Part shown: positions 53,601 through 63,839 of the stretch, in pieces
How positions within the stretch are numbered: the first letter of the stretch is position 1
Layout of the letters: each line of letters opens with the position of its first letter
Assembly: GCA_024305405.1 (NCBI GenBank)
Contig: JAKNDB010000098.1
Location: 1,515,501 to 1,579,500 of the forward strand
Length of the DNA: 64,000 bases
Direction: 5' to 3'
DNA from: Dirofilaria immitis
Lineage: Eukaryota; Nematoda; Chromadorea; Rhabditida; Onchocercidae
Program-made: the position numbers and the translations under genes
The notes under the pieces: generated by a model
What the model was told of the DNA's origin: nothing
The model's database searches: none
Seen by the model: only the letters and a program-made list of their open reading frames with translations

Positions 53601-53915
53601 TCTAATTATTTCAAAAGATTATCACAAAATTATTTCTGCTAATCGATATTTCTCGAAAAACAACATCACCTTACTGTTGAAAAATTTGTTGTTTTGAATA
53701 AAAGAAATCAAACAATGATTAAAAACGAAAAATTCTACTTCATTTAAAATGATTATTCGATAATTAAAATGTTTCAAAAAATTTGCATTATTCAACAATA
53801 ATCATTTCTCAATGAAGTCTGAAATGTTTCTTTGTTCTACGAATTCCGGACGATTCATATCAGGTATCTGATTCTGATTCTCAGTAGAAACGGATAATTT
53901 TTGATCGAAATTCAT
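50618..53915 (-). CDS. MSP-domain protein
   Basis: Eight small exons read downward: 53915-53841, 52842-52757, 52372-52255, 51936-51856, 51741-51656, 51505-51426, 51049-50928, 50692-50618 (TGA). Every junction is GT-AG and in phase, giving 240 residues. Residues about 55-150 fit the major-sperm-protein/VAP beta-sandwich: LKFNIEPDFVYV, INFHKITNENLFPIIFR, IKVTHPSDFRVNPVSGIIGA, RSDRFDIEVLP. The C-terminal about 90 residues (EPWDTIFPALDDPDNL...) have no match I recognise. No transmembrane segment is visible, so it is not a typical VAP. MSP folds in nematodes serve sperm motility, signalling or FFAT-type binding; which applies is unknown. The first exon is the least certain part. Confidence 0.75.
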
Positions 53916-54143
53916 TCTACTAATTTCAACTTAAATATTCTTACTTAAATTTTTGATATCATTAACAATTTAGATAAAATTTCCATGCTTAATCCATCGA
54001 CTACGGCTGTTTCGTACAACATCAAAAATTGTCGGCGAAAGCGGAACATATAACTAGTTGTATATAGATAGAAATGTTAAAAGTAACATTAAAGTAAACA
54101 GTGTGCCAAAATTATGAGATCAATAAGCTAGAAAGATAAAGTA

Positions 54144-54646
54144 TGTTATCAATCAAAGTACTCGATTTACTGACAGGTTAACAAAATGAGATCAAACCGT
54201 CTCGGGTCGACAAGCCGAAGGATATAAGGGAGAGATTGTGGTTCCGACAACGACGATTCGACGGTTAATCAGGATCAATTACTCGACGACAACTCAAGTT
54301 TAACTCGACGGTCATATAGGAGCAACAGTTTCGAAGATAATTCGACGGCAACAGGAGCTATAATTCAAGAGCACGAGAAGCAACGGTGGCTTTACGAAAG
54401 AAGAACGACAAACCCAAGAAAAAATTCGACCTATCAGTAAGCGTTACGATATTGTTCATATTCTTTGCATTTTTCTGTGTTCGTGCTTAGTATTCTTTGG
54501 TATTGCTCATCCGATTCAACCTTTGTATAGGCACGATATTGTTTTTATAATATCGTGTAAGCACAACATAGAAGAAAATTCTTTCCTTATATTCGGAAGA
54601 AATTAAATTTCGGAAAGACGTTCTCCTCCGCTTGAAATTCCCAACA
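54144..54646 (-). mobile_element. Possible solo LTR or GC-richer repeat block
   Basis: On the minus strand the block starts TGTTGGGAATTTC and ends TTGATAACA, i.e. TGTT...AACA over 503 bp, as LTRs do. Composition differs from the flanks. It includes five TCGACG(G/A)-type words (about 54255-54352) and a 9-bp hairpin (54532-54557). I see no target-site duplication, so the boundaries are tentative. An 81-residue open frame on the minus strand here has no recognisable domain. Confidence 0.3.
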
Positions 54647-55560
54647 TGCCCGTTGCATTTTAGGATTATAGTTACAGACATTGTGACATTTCCCGGATCA
54701 TGGCGCCATAAAAATTTGTGCAGAAAAAGCATGGGGCTTGGGCTTTATTGGAGTAGTCTCCTTGATGAATTTGACGTGCAGTTAAAGGGAGACGAGGTGT
54801 AGTGATTCGTCCATTAGGTTGAGTAGAAATGTTTATTCTGACTTTTGCATCTTAATCAAGAGTATATATACAATTTTGAATAATATAAAACATATTTAGT
54901 AGGACTGATTTACAGCAAATATTTCAACAGATGTTTATTTAAATTACAAAAGAGCTGTAAGGAATCTGATTACAGTAATCAGATAAAAAATTTTGCATGT
55001 AAATTAGTTTTTTAGATGTAAAGAAAGAAAGTGAATTTATTTGAATAAAGATAACAATTAGACGCATAAAAAATGCATAAAAATGACCTTAAGGAATATA
55101 AAATTAATTACACGATTCATTACATTTATTTACAGTTTATGAAATTTATTTTATATTTTTCTATTTTATTAATTTGTTTAGCGAAAATTTATAATCACGG
55201 CACTATTCAATTACGTTGCAACATATCTAACCGTTATGTTAACATGATGAATAAGCATTGAACAATCCCCAAACTGATGCAAAGCAGCATTAGCCAGAGC
55301 TACCGATTGGATCCGAATCGCCCACTTACCTATAAAAAACATTGTTTTCAACGACAAGAAAAAAAAATTATCAATGCTATATAACGAAATCTTTTTCATG
55401 CAACTTTTAAGAAATATGCTTAAAAGGAATGGGAAGTTTGAAATCTGAAAGAATACAATTTAACGTGCGATTCGGATTCTATCCGTGCAGATTAAGCACG
55501 GATAATATAATGAAACTACAGAGATGCATGTAAAGCGATAATTAATTATTGCAACTATTG
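54647..55560. other. Intergenic DNA with a perfect hairpin, no gene confirmed
   Basis: Mixed composition. TATCCGTGC (55480-55488), loop AGATTAA, GCACGGATA (55496-55504) form a perfect 9-bp stem. A coding-like minus-strand stretch at 55211-55330 (KWAIRIQSVALANAALHQFG) has an acceptor but no clear partner exon. Confidence 0.45.
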
Positions 55561-55565
55561 CCAAT

Positions 55566-55820
55566 TTACATATACTTTACAATAAAACTTTTTTCTTTTT
55601 TAATTCGAAAACACACTAGCAAATTAATCAATCGTTGCATCGTTTCCAAGCATTTGCCAGATTTTTTAATTTTCATATCTAAGGAACAATAAATTCTATT
55701 CAAAGACCGATTCAAAAGTGCTGAACGAAATATATTCATTATGAAGTAATCGCATTTGAAATCATTTTCATCAAGAATATTATAAACAAGTATTTCGACA
55801 GAAAAACTCATTGAATTCAA
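55566..55820 (-). CDS. Hypothetical 84-aa open frame, unassigned
   Basis: ATG-started frame with four Cys and varied composition (DENDFKCDYFIMNIF..., KSGKCLETMQRLINLLVCF). No family recognised. It diverges from the 55971 frame by about 150 bp. Could be an exon or chance. Confidence 0.2.
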   Translation of the reverse strand: MNSMSFSVEILVYNILDENDFKCDYFIMNIFRSALLNRSLNRIYCSLDMKIKKSGKCLETMQRLINLLVCFRIKKEKSFIVKYM

Positions 55821-55970
55821 TCAGTTTAATAAAACTATAATATTCGATGAATACAAAAGAAAACGAATTGAATGTAATATTATTTAATTATATGAGTTCT
55901 GGTCTAAATAATGATTCTTAATATTCTAGAGCTAGTTATTGTGCGGTGTTAAAAACAAAAGCAGAAAAAG

Positions 55971-56189
55971 ATGCATAGTAATTACGGTGAACTGACGGAC
56001 GATACCCTTTTTCGAGAGCTACAAAAACAATTTTACATTTTTTTCAACTGCCCCAAAACTATGACGCATTCAAATAATATAGAGGACCAGAGCGATTCAT
56101 CTATAACTACTTACAAGATTTCTTTTAAAAGTAATGGAAAAAACAGTCTTATATCCCATCCAAAAAATGTGTCAGTTACAGAAATGTGA
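55971..56189 (+). CDS. Hypothetical 72-aa open frame overlapping a dispersed repeat
   Basis: Starts MHSNYGELTDDTLFRELQKQ; its last 35 codons lie in the repeat copy at 56077-56432, whose second copy at 62.6 kb preserves part of this frame (EDxxDSSIT). Either a small gene whose 3' end has been duplicated, or part of an unidentified repeat family. Confidence 0.25.
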   Translation: MHSNYGELTDDTLFRELQKQFYIFFNCPKTMTHSNNIEDQSDSSITTYKISFKSNGKNSLISHPKNVSVTEM

Positions 56190-56432
56190 ATATCGTGTGA
56201 ATCATATATTGAAGTTTTTAAAACATTGTTAAGAGGGCTTATCTGAAACATGTCGAAATTAATCTTTAACTTTTGAAAACTACTCAGACGCTTTTATCAA
56301 CAAACAACACAGAATACAATCTCAAATCATTTTCAAATCCTTAAAGCATATATAAATAAATTTTTTCCAAGAACAGGCTTCTAGAAATTTCCTATTTTCA
56401 AATTTCTGTATAATAAAAAGTACTGAACTATG
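56077..56432. repeat. Dispersed direct repeat, copy 1
   Basis: About 355 bp with a second copy at 62587-62955 in the same orientation. The central stretch (about 56250-56385, ending CCAAGAACAGGCT) differs by only a few bases from copy 2; the ends are more diverged. Confidence 0.9.
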
Positions 56433-59005
56433 ATAAATGTACTTGCTCTTCGTTTAATTTATCTTTCCTTTGTGTATTATTTGAATTCTCTGAGTTTTAT
56501 AATTACTTTAATTGAGACTTGTTTGATATCAAATTAGAAGAAATTGGATATCAAGACAAGTTCATTATGCGGTTGTTTTTATCCAAAAAAATTGAAAAAA
56601 CCTGAACAAACAAAATTGATTGACAAAATGTGCGCAAAATATTTACCAATTTGCTCCGCTCACTTCCAATTTATAAAATAATATGTAATATATAGTGGTG
56701 AAAAAACATATTTTTGACATAGCCTTACTGTTAATAGTTTTTGAATTATTTTTGATTAGAAATTATTGATTAAAGCATAACAATTTGATTTCGAGAAAGT
56801 ATTCGCTTAAAAATACATATGTAAAATCACTGTTAAAACACGTTACTTTGTTTGACTTTTTTATACAATGGATTAATTGTTCATAATCATTCAATTATAT
56901 ATGTGACTAAAACTGCGAAAGACAAATTTTAATTTTACGTTTCATTTCAAATGGCAAATTTTTGCCTTGGGAATAGTTTCCTGTTGAATTTTGCATAAAA
57001 TTACGCTGAGTATAATATCATCCGTAGTAAGACAAAAAAACGCAGTATTTTTCAGTTTATATTCAAGCACGATATATAATTGCAACACTTTCCCATTCTT
57101 CTGCATTCTCTTTATCTAAATTTTAGAAAAAGTTAGTTTTGACTTCTTCTAATATATTGGATAATGTGCTTCATCAATGATTCAAAAATGTTATTAGTAT
57201 ATTTATGGACTTATTTTACTGAGTTTTTGCTCAATTTTTGATAATAATTAAAATAGTGCCTTCGTTATTGTTGTCCTTTGTTTCTATTGCAGTTCTTTTC
57301 GTCTTATAACGCTTCTTATTTCTTATGCTATTGGTTCCTCTTAATCATTTGTTTCTAGGTACTGACTAACATCGATATTCGCGTCGAGCGACGAAATTAA
57401 GACATGTTAAAAAATTTCCGGCAGTTAAGTCTCGTGAAAGATCAAAATGTACTGCTCTTGTAAAACATGAACTATCATTTTTATATTATGGAATGATTAT
57501 TCTGAAATTTCAACAATCGTTAAGGCAAATTTTATACTCAACAGTTATTTGTAATAAAAATTTTTCTTAAATTGTTTCTTGACAGCGAGTTAACTTTTCA
57601 AATTTCATCTTTTATTCAATTTTATAATGAATAATTTTTCATAATTATGAGAAAAAGTAGCGATAAATAGTTATTTTCTTACCATAAATATAATAATTCA
57701 TATCAGAAATTTCAATATTTTTGCTCAATCTTTGTTAAACTAATTGTTCATCAAAGCAAAAAATTGCAATAACTAATAGCAATCAAAATTTCATACAGCT
57801 TAACCAAGTTTTTACTAAAATTAAATCAGGGATTAAATAAGTAGGAACTAAATAATTTTAACTTGAAACGGTAATCAATTCATATTATTATTTTGATTTC
57901 ATATACAATATTTCAAATTGCTTCGCATGTAAAGCTTGAAAAATGAATAAAATACAATAATAGAAATAAATCATTCCAGATCTGAAATGATTAAAGCATG
58001 TCCAAATTGCGAACAATAGTTTTGACATGTATTACAGCAGCATACATTTGTCAATTTAAAAAAACGATTTTTCTATGCTTGAGAGGGAAAGGAAATTAAT
58101 AACAGTATTTAATTCTACTGACTGCTACATCGATATTACAGAGACTGTCATAACTTTTATTTGCATAAATTTACAATTTAATTCTCAATTATAACAAATT
58201 AAGCAAGTTAATAATCAGTTAAAACATTTTTGATAATCAGTTAAAACATTTTAATTCAACACATGTTAGAAACCGGAAGGATTAAAATTTTCTTAAATTT
58301 TTGGCAAAAGCAGAAAGATATAATTAGTTGTATAAAGAAATATCAAACGATTAGATAACGGAAGGATGTTGGCTCGGCTTTTAAGCATCGGTATTACTAT
58401 TCAACATTTTCTACAAACGCAAATTATGTCAGCTGCATTACTGCCTGCTTTTGATTCATTTAGAACAATTATTATTCAAACGAAGCAGTTTTGATTTTGG
58501 TTATCGATATTTGATTATCGATATCATATTATCATCTCATCAATAATGCATAATAGATAATGAAGTTCATAAATCTTTGCATTCAGGAATTGCGAAAATG
58601 AAATGAGAAAGAGCTAAAATCGATATTGAAATCAAAGAAAGCATATGATGGATGGTATCGCCTCGTATAAAAGATGAACTTTCCTACGTAATACTTTTTT
58701 TTTATATCTCGTCGTATCCATTGTAGAATTTTTCTATTCTATCGCCAAACAAATTAACAGTATGTCTTTTCTATTGGATGGAATTTTGTCTTTTAGGAAC
58801 GTTTTGGTTTTTGTGCAGCATGATTATTTATTCTACATCTATATTTTTGATTTGCATCTACTTTACCACTAGATAATTTGATTAATCTTAAAAACTTTGT
58901 GTATTTGCTTATTGTGCATGTTGTCTTTTACTGATAATAAGTCATTGACTCGAATTAGTTCGCAAGATATGCTTCTGAATAATTACTAAAATTTTTTTAT
59001 ATCAG
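56433..59005. other. AT-rich region, possible gene fragments only
   Basis: Mostly stop-rich. A + strand stretch at about 56545-56676 reads a Cys-rich sequence ending MCAKYLPICSAHFQ, and ATG frames near 58367 and 58821 begin like signal peptides, but none can be linked by splice signals into a gene. Confidence 0.4.
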
Positions 59006-59236
59006 AATACGAAAAATTATTTCAACAGAAGTTATGCTGCACATTTAATAGTCATATACCAGACTTATCAACAGAAAAGCAATGCATAACGACTTCAACG
59101 TTCTATAAATTTACAAATACTGTTGAGACTATTTTCGCAAAACTGTGTACGGAAAAAGAACTATGCATTGATTTCTTATATGTTCAATCACGTTTATTAT
59201 CACAAAAAAGTGAAGCAAAATTCGAGTACAAGCCCG
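59006..59236 (+). CDS. Putative internal coding exon of an unknown gene
   Basis: A 231-base open stretch bounded by a good acceptor (TTTTTTATATCAG) and donor (CCC|GTAAAT). It encodes about 77 residues with five Cys (YEKLFQQKLCCTF..., FAKLCTEKELCIDF). There is no ATG at its start, so it needs an upstream exon. A following acceptor TTTTTAG at about 59420 opens a frame starting PLMNQQSTKYKRYY, a possible next exon overlapping the 3' end of the zinc-finger gene on the other strand. No family recognised. Confidence 0.4.
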
Positions 59237-59467
59237 TAAATATTTTAATAATATTTTCGAATCATGGATGATAAACTATGATAACAAATAGATGAATGTG
59301 GTAAAAAATAGGATATAATGGATTACAATAATGTACAAAAATATAAGTGATAAAATGGATCCAATGTTTAGTTCAATTGCGACTATGAACTTTTGTTCAA
59401 ATTTTATTAAATATTTTTAGCCATTAATGAACCAACAATCAACAAAATATAAGAGATATTACAGAGC

Positions 59468-60532
59468 TCAAAGTTTTGAATATGAAATTATTTTCTCTAT
59501 TAATATAGCTGTATTGAAAATATTATTTGTTGGTATATTCTTCATGCAATGCAATTTTACAACTGAATGTTGGCGTGTATTTTTATGCTTTCGCAAATTA
59601 TTAGTTTCACTGAATCCTTTATGGCTTAAATCACACTTATATGGTTTCTCACCTTTATGTGTTCGATTATGGCTTTTCAGTTTGCTGAAGTGACTGAATT
59701 CTTCATCGCATAAATTGCACTTATATGGTTTCTCACCCGTATGTATTCGATTATGTCTCTTCAGTTCATTGGCAAAATTGAATCCTTTAACGCATAAATT
59801 GCACTTATATAGTTTTTCGCTTGCATGTATTCGATAATGTTGTTTCAGATTGCCGAATTCACTGAATCCTTTATCGCATAAACTGCACTTATATGGTTTC
59901 TCACCCGTATGTATTCGATTATGTCTCTTCAGTTGACTGGAAAAATTGAATCCTTTATGGCATATATCGCATTTGAATGGTTTTTCGACTGTATCTTTTC
60001 GATGACGTCTTTTCAGATTGCTGCGTTGATTGAACTCCGCATTACATGCATCGCTTTTGAACCATTTTTCGTTTGAATGTTGTGGATTATGTTCATTTGG
60101 ATTTAAGTGGTTATTTATTCCTTGAATCATTTTCATTGACGAATCACTTTCATTTGGTACCTAAAATTGTGTGAAATGATAGTGATTTGTTGATTATTTT
60201 TCTTGAAATTTTTGAACAGCTTCAATCATTGCGAAAGAATTCTACTGATATCAGCATATGCAGTTACCATTATGCTACAGAGTGAGTGCTTAAAAACAAG
60301 GGTTCGACTGTTTCGAAGGCAACAGGGAAAACTGATAAAAATACAAACCATAAATACTATTCTTCGTATTTTTCCAACAGAAAAATTTTGTCATCGATTA
60401 AAAGAAATTTATAAATAATTTAATTTATAAATAAATAATTTTCATAATCAAAGCAATAATTTATTCGCTTACTGTTACTTGGGTGATGCATGATGGCAAT
60501 AAAGCTATAAGAAAATAATAAGATAGCAGCAT
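59468..60532 (-). CDS. C2H2 zinc-finger protein with predicted signal-peptide exon
   Basis: Main exon 60160-59468 (TGA-type end, 230 codons), joined in phase 0 to a proposed first exon 60532-60473 encoding MLLSYYFLIALLPSCITQ, by a good donor (ACA|GTAAGC) and acceptor (ACAATTTTAG|G); total 250 residues. Six finger units: the first has lost its first Cys (KSDAC), four are complete (e.g. FKCDICHKGFNFSSQLKRH), and the last has Ser for its second Cys (CDLS). Linkers are TGEKPY-type. The fingers imply DNA binding; the first exon would instead send the product to the secretory path. If the first exon is wrong, translation could start at ATG 60136. Fingers are certain, the signal exon is inference. 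Confidence 0.72.
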
Positions 60533-61960
60533 TTTCGCAAGCAATTTCCACGAATAAATGGTGATGATTATAATATGGAATAGAATTTTGGAAAATATTC
60601 CAGGAAGAATTTTTATATAATAGGTAAATGAGAGGAGAATGAACTGCAGCAAGTATTAAATATTATACTGATTTGAAGAGTTATTTAAAGCTGAATGCTT
60701 GTGATCTATGAACAGACAAGTTACACTGCCCTTAATCTTTTGCATAATTATGTGAGCTTTTTTTGGCTAAATATGGTGATGAAAACGATTGATAAAATAA
60801 AAAGCAAGCTTGTTAATCTTTAATATTATAAATATGTTGTGGAGTAATGGAAATTTTTTCATAGCCACATTGAAAATCATAGGATTATATAAATTTATGC
60901 AAATAAAAATCATGACTGTATCCGTAATATCAGTGTAACAGGCAGCAGAATTCAATATTACTATTTAATTCTTTCCATTTTGAAATTTAAATGAAATCAA
61001 CTGGATGAATTATTTATTGTCAAAAATGTTTCTATTGATAGCGAAATATTGAAATTTGTAGAAAGTTAAATATTTCAAAATTTGAAACCTGACTTTATTA
61101 AGGTTGATTTAAGATTAAAATCTTAATTTGTTTGTCAAAAATTATTGTATATGCAAATTGCAAGCATTTATATACTTCCTTTTCTATTCAAAAACTGCAA
61201 AATGGAAAACCATTTAGTAGTTGAAACATCAATCATATTACTAAAACATTTGGTCTTCTTTTGAATAAGTCGATTATTTAAAAACTTTCAGTCATATTAT
61301 TAAAACAATACATCAGTCATATTACTAAAACATTTGGTTTTCTTTCGAATAAGTCAATTATTTAAAAACTTGTCCAAAAAAGCGATGGCGATAGATACAT
61401 GGCGATAATCTTTGTTGGTTATTACGTCAATAATATGGTAGTTATACAAAAGTTGGCCATCAGAAAAAAGGATAAGAGATAGATAACGCTCACAATATTT
61501 CAATACAAAGTACATAGATTTTAGCTCTTGTAACATTTCAAATGATAAACATGAAATTTAAGCAATATATCAAACATTTAATATTTTTTTCTTTTTGGAA
61601 GAAAGAAAATGTAACACATCAAGAACTTTTTATCGATTTCCAAATTGTTTTAAACACTGATACTACAGAAATTTCAAAATGAAAGTTAGACATTTAAATG
61701 TCAAAAGCAGAAGTGTTTGGAACAAAATTGTAATCCAATCAGTTACTGAATATCAAAGATTTCTTTCTGATTGTCACAAACTTGATATGAGTAACTCATT
61801 TCTGCTCAGTCTCCACAGATTTCTTCAATTTTTTGTTTCTCGAACTTTGAGAGAACCTTAAACCTCAAACAAATCATACAATTTCAAAGATATCACTCAA
61901 ACAAGATTAATGATGATAGCACAATTCAAGAGAAAAAATAAGAGATTAAAAGAAGGACGC
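60533..61960. other. AT-rich intergenic DNA with a local duplication
   Basis: No gene supported. A 55-bp stretch TCATATTACTAAAACATTTG... at 61233-61287 is duplicated at 61317-61371. A 60-residue minus-strand frame at 61354-61536 has protein-like composition but no domain. Confidence 0.45.
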
Positions 61961-61989
61961 CCGACTTGCCATATAAACCAGCCTCGTCG

Positions 61990-62075
61990 ATGGACATCTT
62001 GTATAATGGTTTAGTGATTAGGACCCTCTTCCTTCGTGAGTGGAGGATCCTGGTACAATTATGTCTGTAAGAAAT
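61990..62075 (+). tRNA. tRNA-like remnant (pseudo-tRNA or tRNA-derived repeat)
   Basis: TATAATGGTTTAGTGATTAGG resembles a tRNA D-arm with A box, and GATCCTGGTACAATT about 35 bases on resembles a decayed B box/T-arm. The anticodon arm and acceptor stem do not fold cleanly, so it is not called a functional tRNA. Confidence 0.25.
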
Positions 62076-62586
62076 AAGTCCTTTATTAGCGTGTGGGAGT
62101 ACAACTCGTAGACAAAGGCGACAACTTACATTACATTGTACAGAATACAGTAAAATTCGCGCCTACAACATATACCCATTCGTGTGAAGCTAAAAAAATG
62201 ATTATCACACATTTCCAAAGAATTATCACTTATTTTTTATTTTTCCTTCTTGGAATTTACCAAGAACAAAGGTAGCGAACATAGGTAATTAATTTATTTA
62301 GTATAATTAATTATTCCGTTTCAATCATTTTAACTATGGGTTGAAATGCTGTTTTGGCATTGGAATCGTCTTTAGTTGCTTAAAAGTACTTTTTATTTTT
62401 TGTGAAAATGTAAATGTTGCAGCTTTCTCACTGATTAAATATTAACAACAATCCTTCATGTTGATTTCAATTTAGACTTCTTCGATTTCTCTTATTTTAC
62501 TTTATTTAAAAATATTTTTAAAAAGTAAAAAATGCCTCTGTTTCAGTTTGCTAACATTTCTGCTCACTTAACGAGAATTCGCAGTA
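62076..62586. other. Intergenic DNA, nothing identified
   Basis: The first 150 bases are less AT-rich than the flanks and could belong to a decayed repeat. No gene, RNA or recognised element. Confidence 0.4.
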
Positions 62587-62955
62587 ATATATTAGAGGAC
62601 CACAGAGATTCATCTATAACTTCTTGCAAAATTCTTTTAGAAGTTGTGAAAAAAAAAAAAACGGACCTATATCCCACCCAAAACTTGTACCAATAGCGGG
62701 AATGTGAATATCGCGTGGATCATATGTTTAAGTTTTTAAAACATCATCAAAAGCACATATCTGAAATATGTTGAAATTAATCTTTAACTTTTGAAAACTA
62801 CTCAGACGCTTTTATCAACAAATAACACAGAATATAATCTCAAATCATTTTCAAATCCTTAAAGCATATATAAATAAATTTTTTCCAAGAACAGGCTCTA
62901 AAAATTTCCTACTTTCAAATTTTCAATTTCTGTATAAACAAAGTGCTGAACTACG
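62587..62955. repeat. Dispersed direct repeat, copy 2
   Basis: Same orientation as copy 1 at 56077-56432. It contains a 13-A run absent from copy 1, and its right end directly abuts the retroelement fragment. Confidence 0.9.
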
Positions 62956-62959
62956 AAAA

Positions 62960-63800
62960 TTTTTCATAGTTCGTCTATTTCATCCAAAATCGAGTTGAAG
63001 AAATATGAGAAGCAATGTTCTCATTTCGTTGTATTCCAAATGAATTTAATATAGCAGATATATCTACAAGAGAAACCTCTCCTCTTCAACTTACAAGATT
63101 CGAATTATGGTGGAAAAGACCAGATTGATTAACAAAGGAAAAGTCAGATTGGCGACAATGAGAAGTACAATTTCAATCAAAATTACAATGAAAATGAAAG
63201 CGAACAAGATCAGAAGATCGCTGCAGATATATATTACTGTTAACAACCCTTAAACTAATTGATGCAACAAGATTCAGCAAATAGACGAGATTGATAAAAG
63301 CAATAGCATAGGTTTTGAAATTCTTAACTTTAATAACCAACCAAAGAATTCCTTGATTAAAAAAACTTCATTACGATTTTGAATCGGCTCAATGAAGACG
63401 ATTATGAACTAGCTATGTTTTATTAATCCTAATCGAATGGACTAACGGAAGGAGAAAGTTATTAAATGGAATCTATACTATGAAGAAAGAGTATGGAAAT
63501 CAAAGTCTAAAAAGCTCAGAATTAGACGAACAAAGCTTACATCCCATGTATCTTCCTGGAGATAATCGCATAATCGAAATCATTATACAACGGCAACATA
63601 AAGAAATGTTTCATGCTGGGACGGCTCATAAGATTTCAAATTTAAGGAAAAGGTTTTGGATACCCAGAAGAAGCATAGAAAGTTAAAGAGTTTTGGATAA
63701 ATGCATGAAATGCAAACGATGGAATGCTTATTTACATATTTTGCTACTGGAGCGGTGCATTTAGAACTGGTAGATAAAGGAACATTTTCAGATTTAAAAA
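62960..63800 (+). mobile_element. Decayed Bel/Pao-type LTR retrotransposon pol fragment
   Basis: Three collinear pieces of a pol gene. About 63020-63180 resembles the end of the RNase H region (IPNEFNIADISTRE, then FELWW), with in-frame TGA where Trp is expected twice. About 63480-63715 resembles the integrase zinc-binding segment (LPGDNRIIEIII, H..MFHAGTAH, LRKRFWIP, then CMKCKRW after a frame change). About 63730-63785 holds the start of the core (AVHLELVDKG), after which similarity stops. Stops, frame changes and missing parts show that it is inactive. No LTRs are seen next to it. Confidence 0.75.
62960..63800 (+). pseudogene. Broken retrotransposon pol reading frame
   Basis: Same stretch as the mobile element, listed because an open frame of 68 codons at 63480-63686 survives inside it. 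It is a fragment of the integrase zinc-binding region and not a host gene. Confidence 0.7.
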
Positions 63801-63839
63801 AAGTCAAAGTGCGTTATCCTGACTAACGTACTTTGACTT
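63801..63839. repeat. 16-bp inverted repeat (strong hairpin)
   Basis: AAGTCAAAGTGCGTTA (63801-63816), loop TCCTGAC, TAACGTACTTTGACTT (63824-63839); 16 pairs with one G-U on RNA. It sits exactly at the right end of the retroelement similarity. Confidence 0.8.

Noticed and set aside
54487..54732. 81-residue minus-strand frame
   Set aside because: Lies mostly within the LTR-like block and has no recognisable domain or splice support.
59427..59693. Plus-strand 88-codon frame
   Set aside because: Most of it is antisense to the zinc fingers; only its first codons might be a real exon, noted with the 59006 exon.
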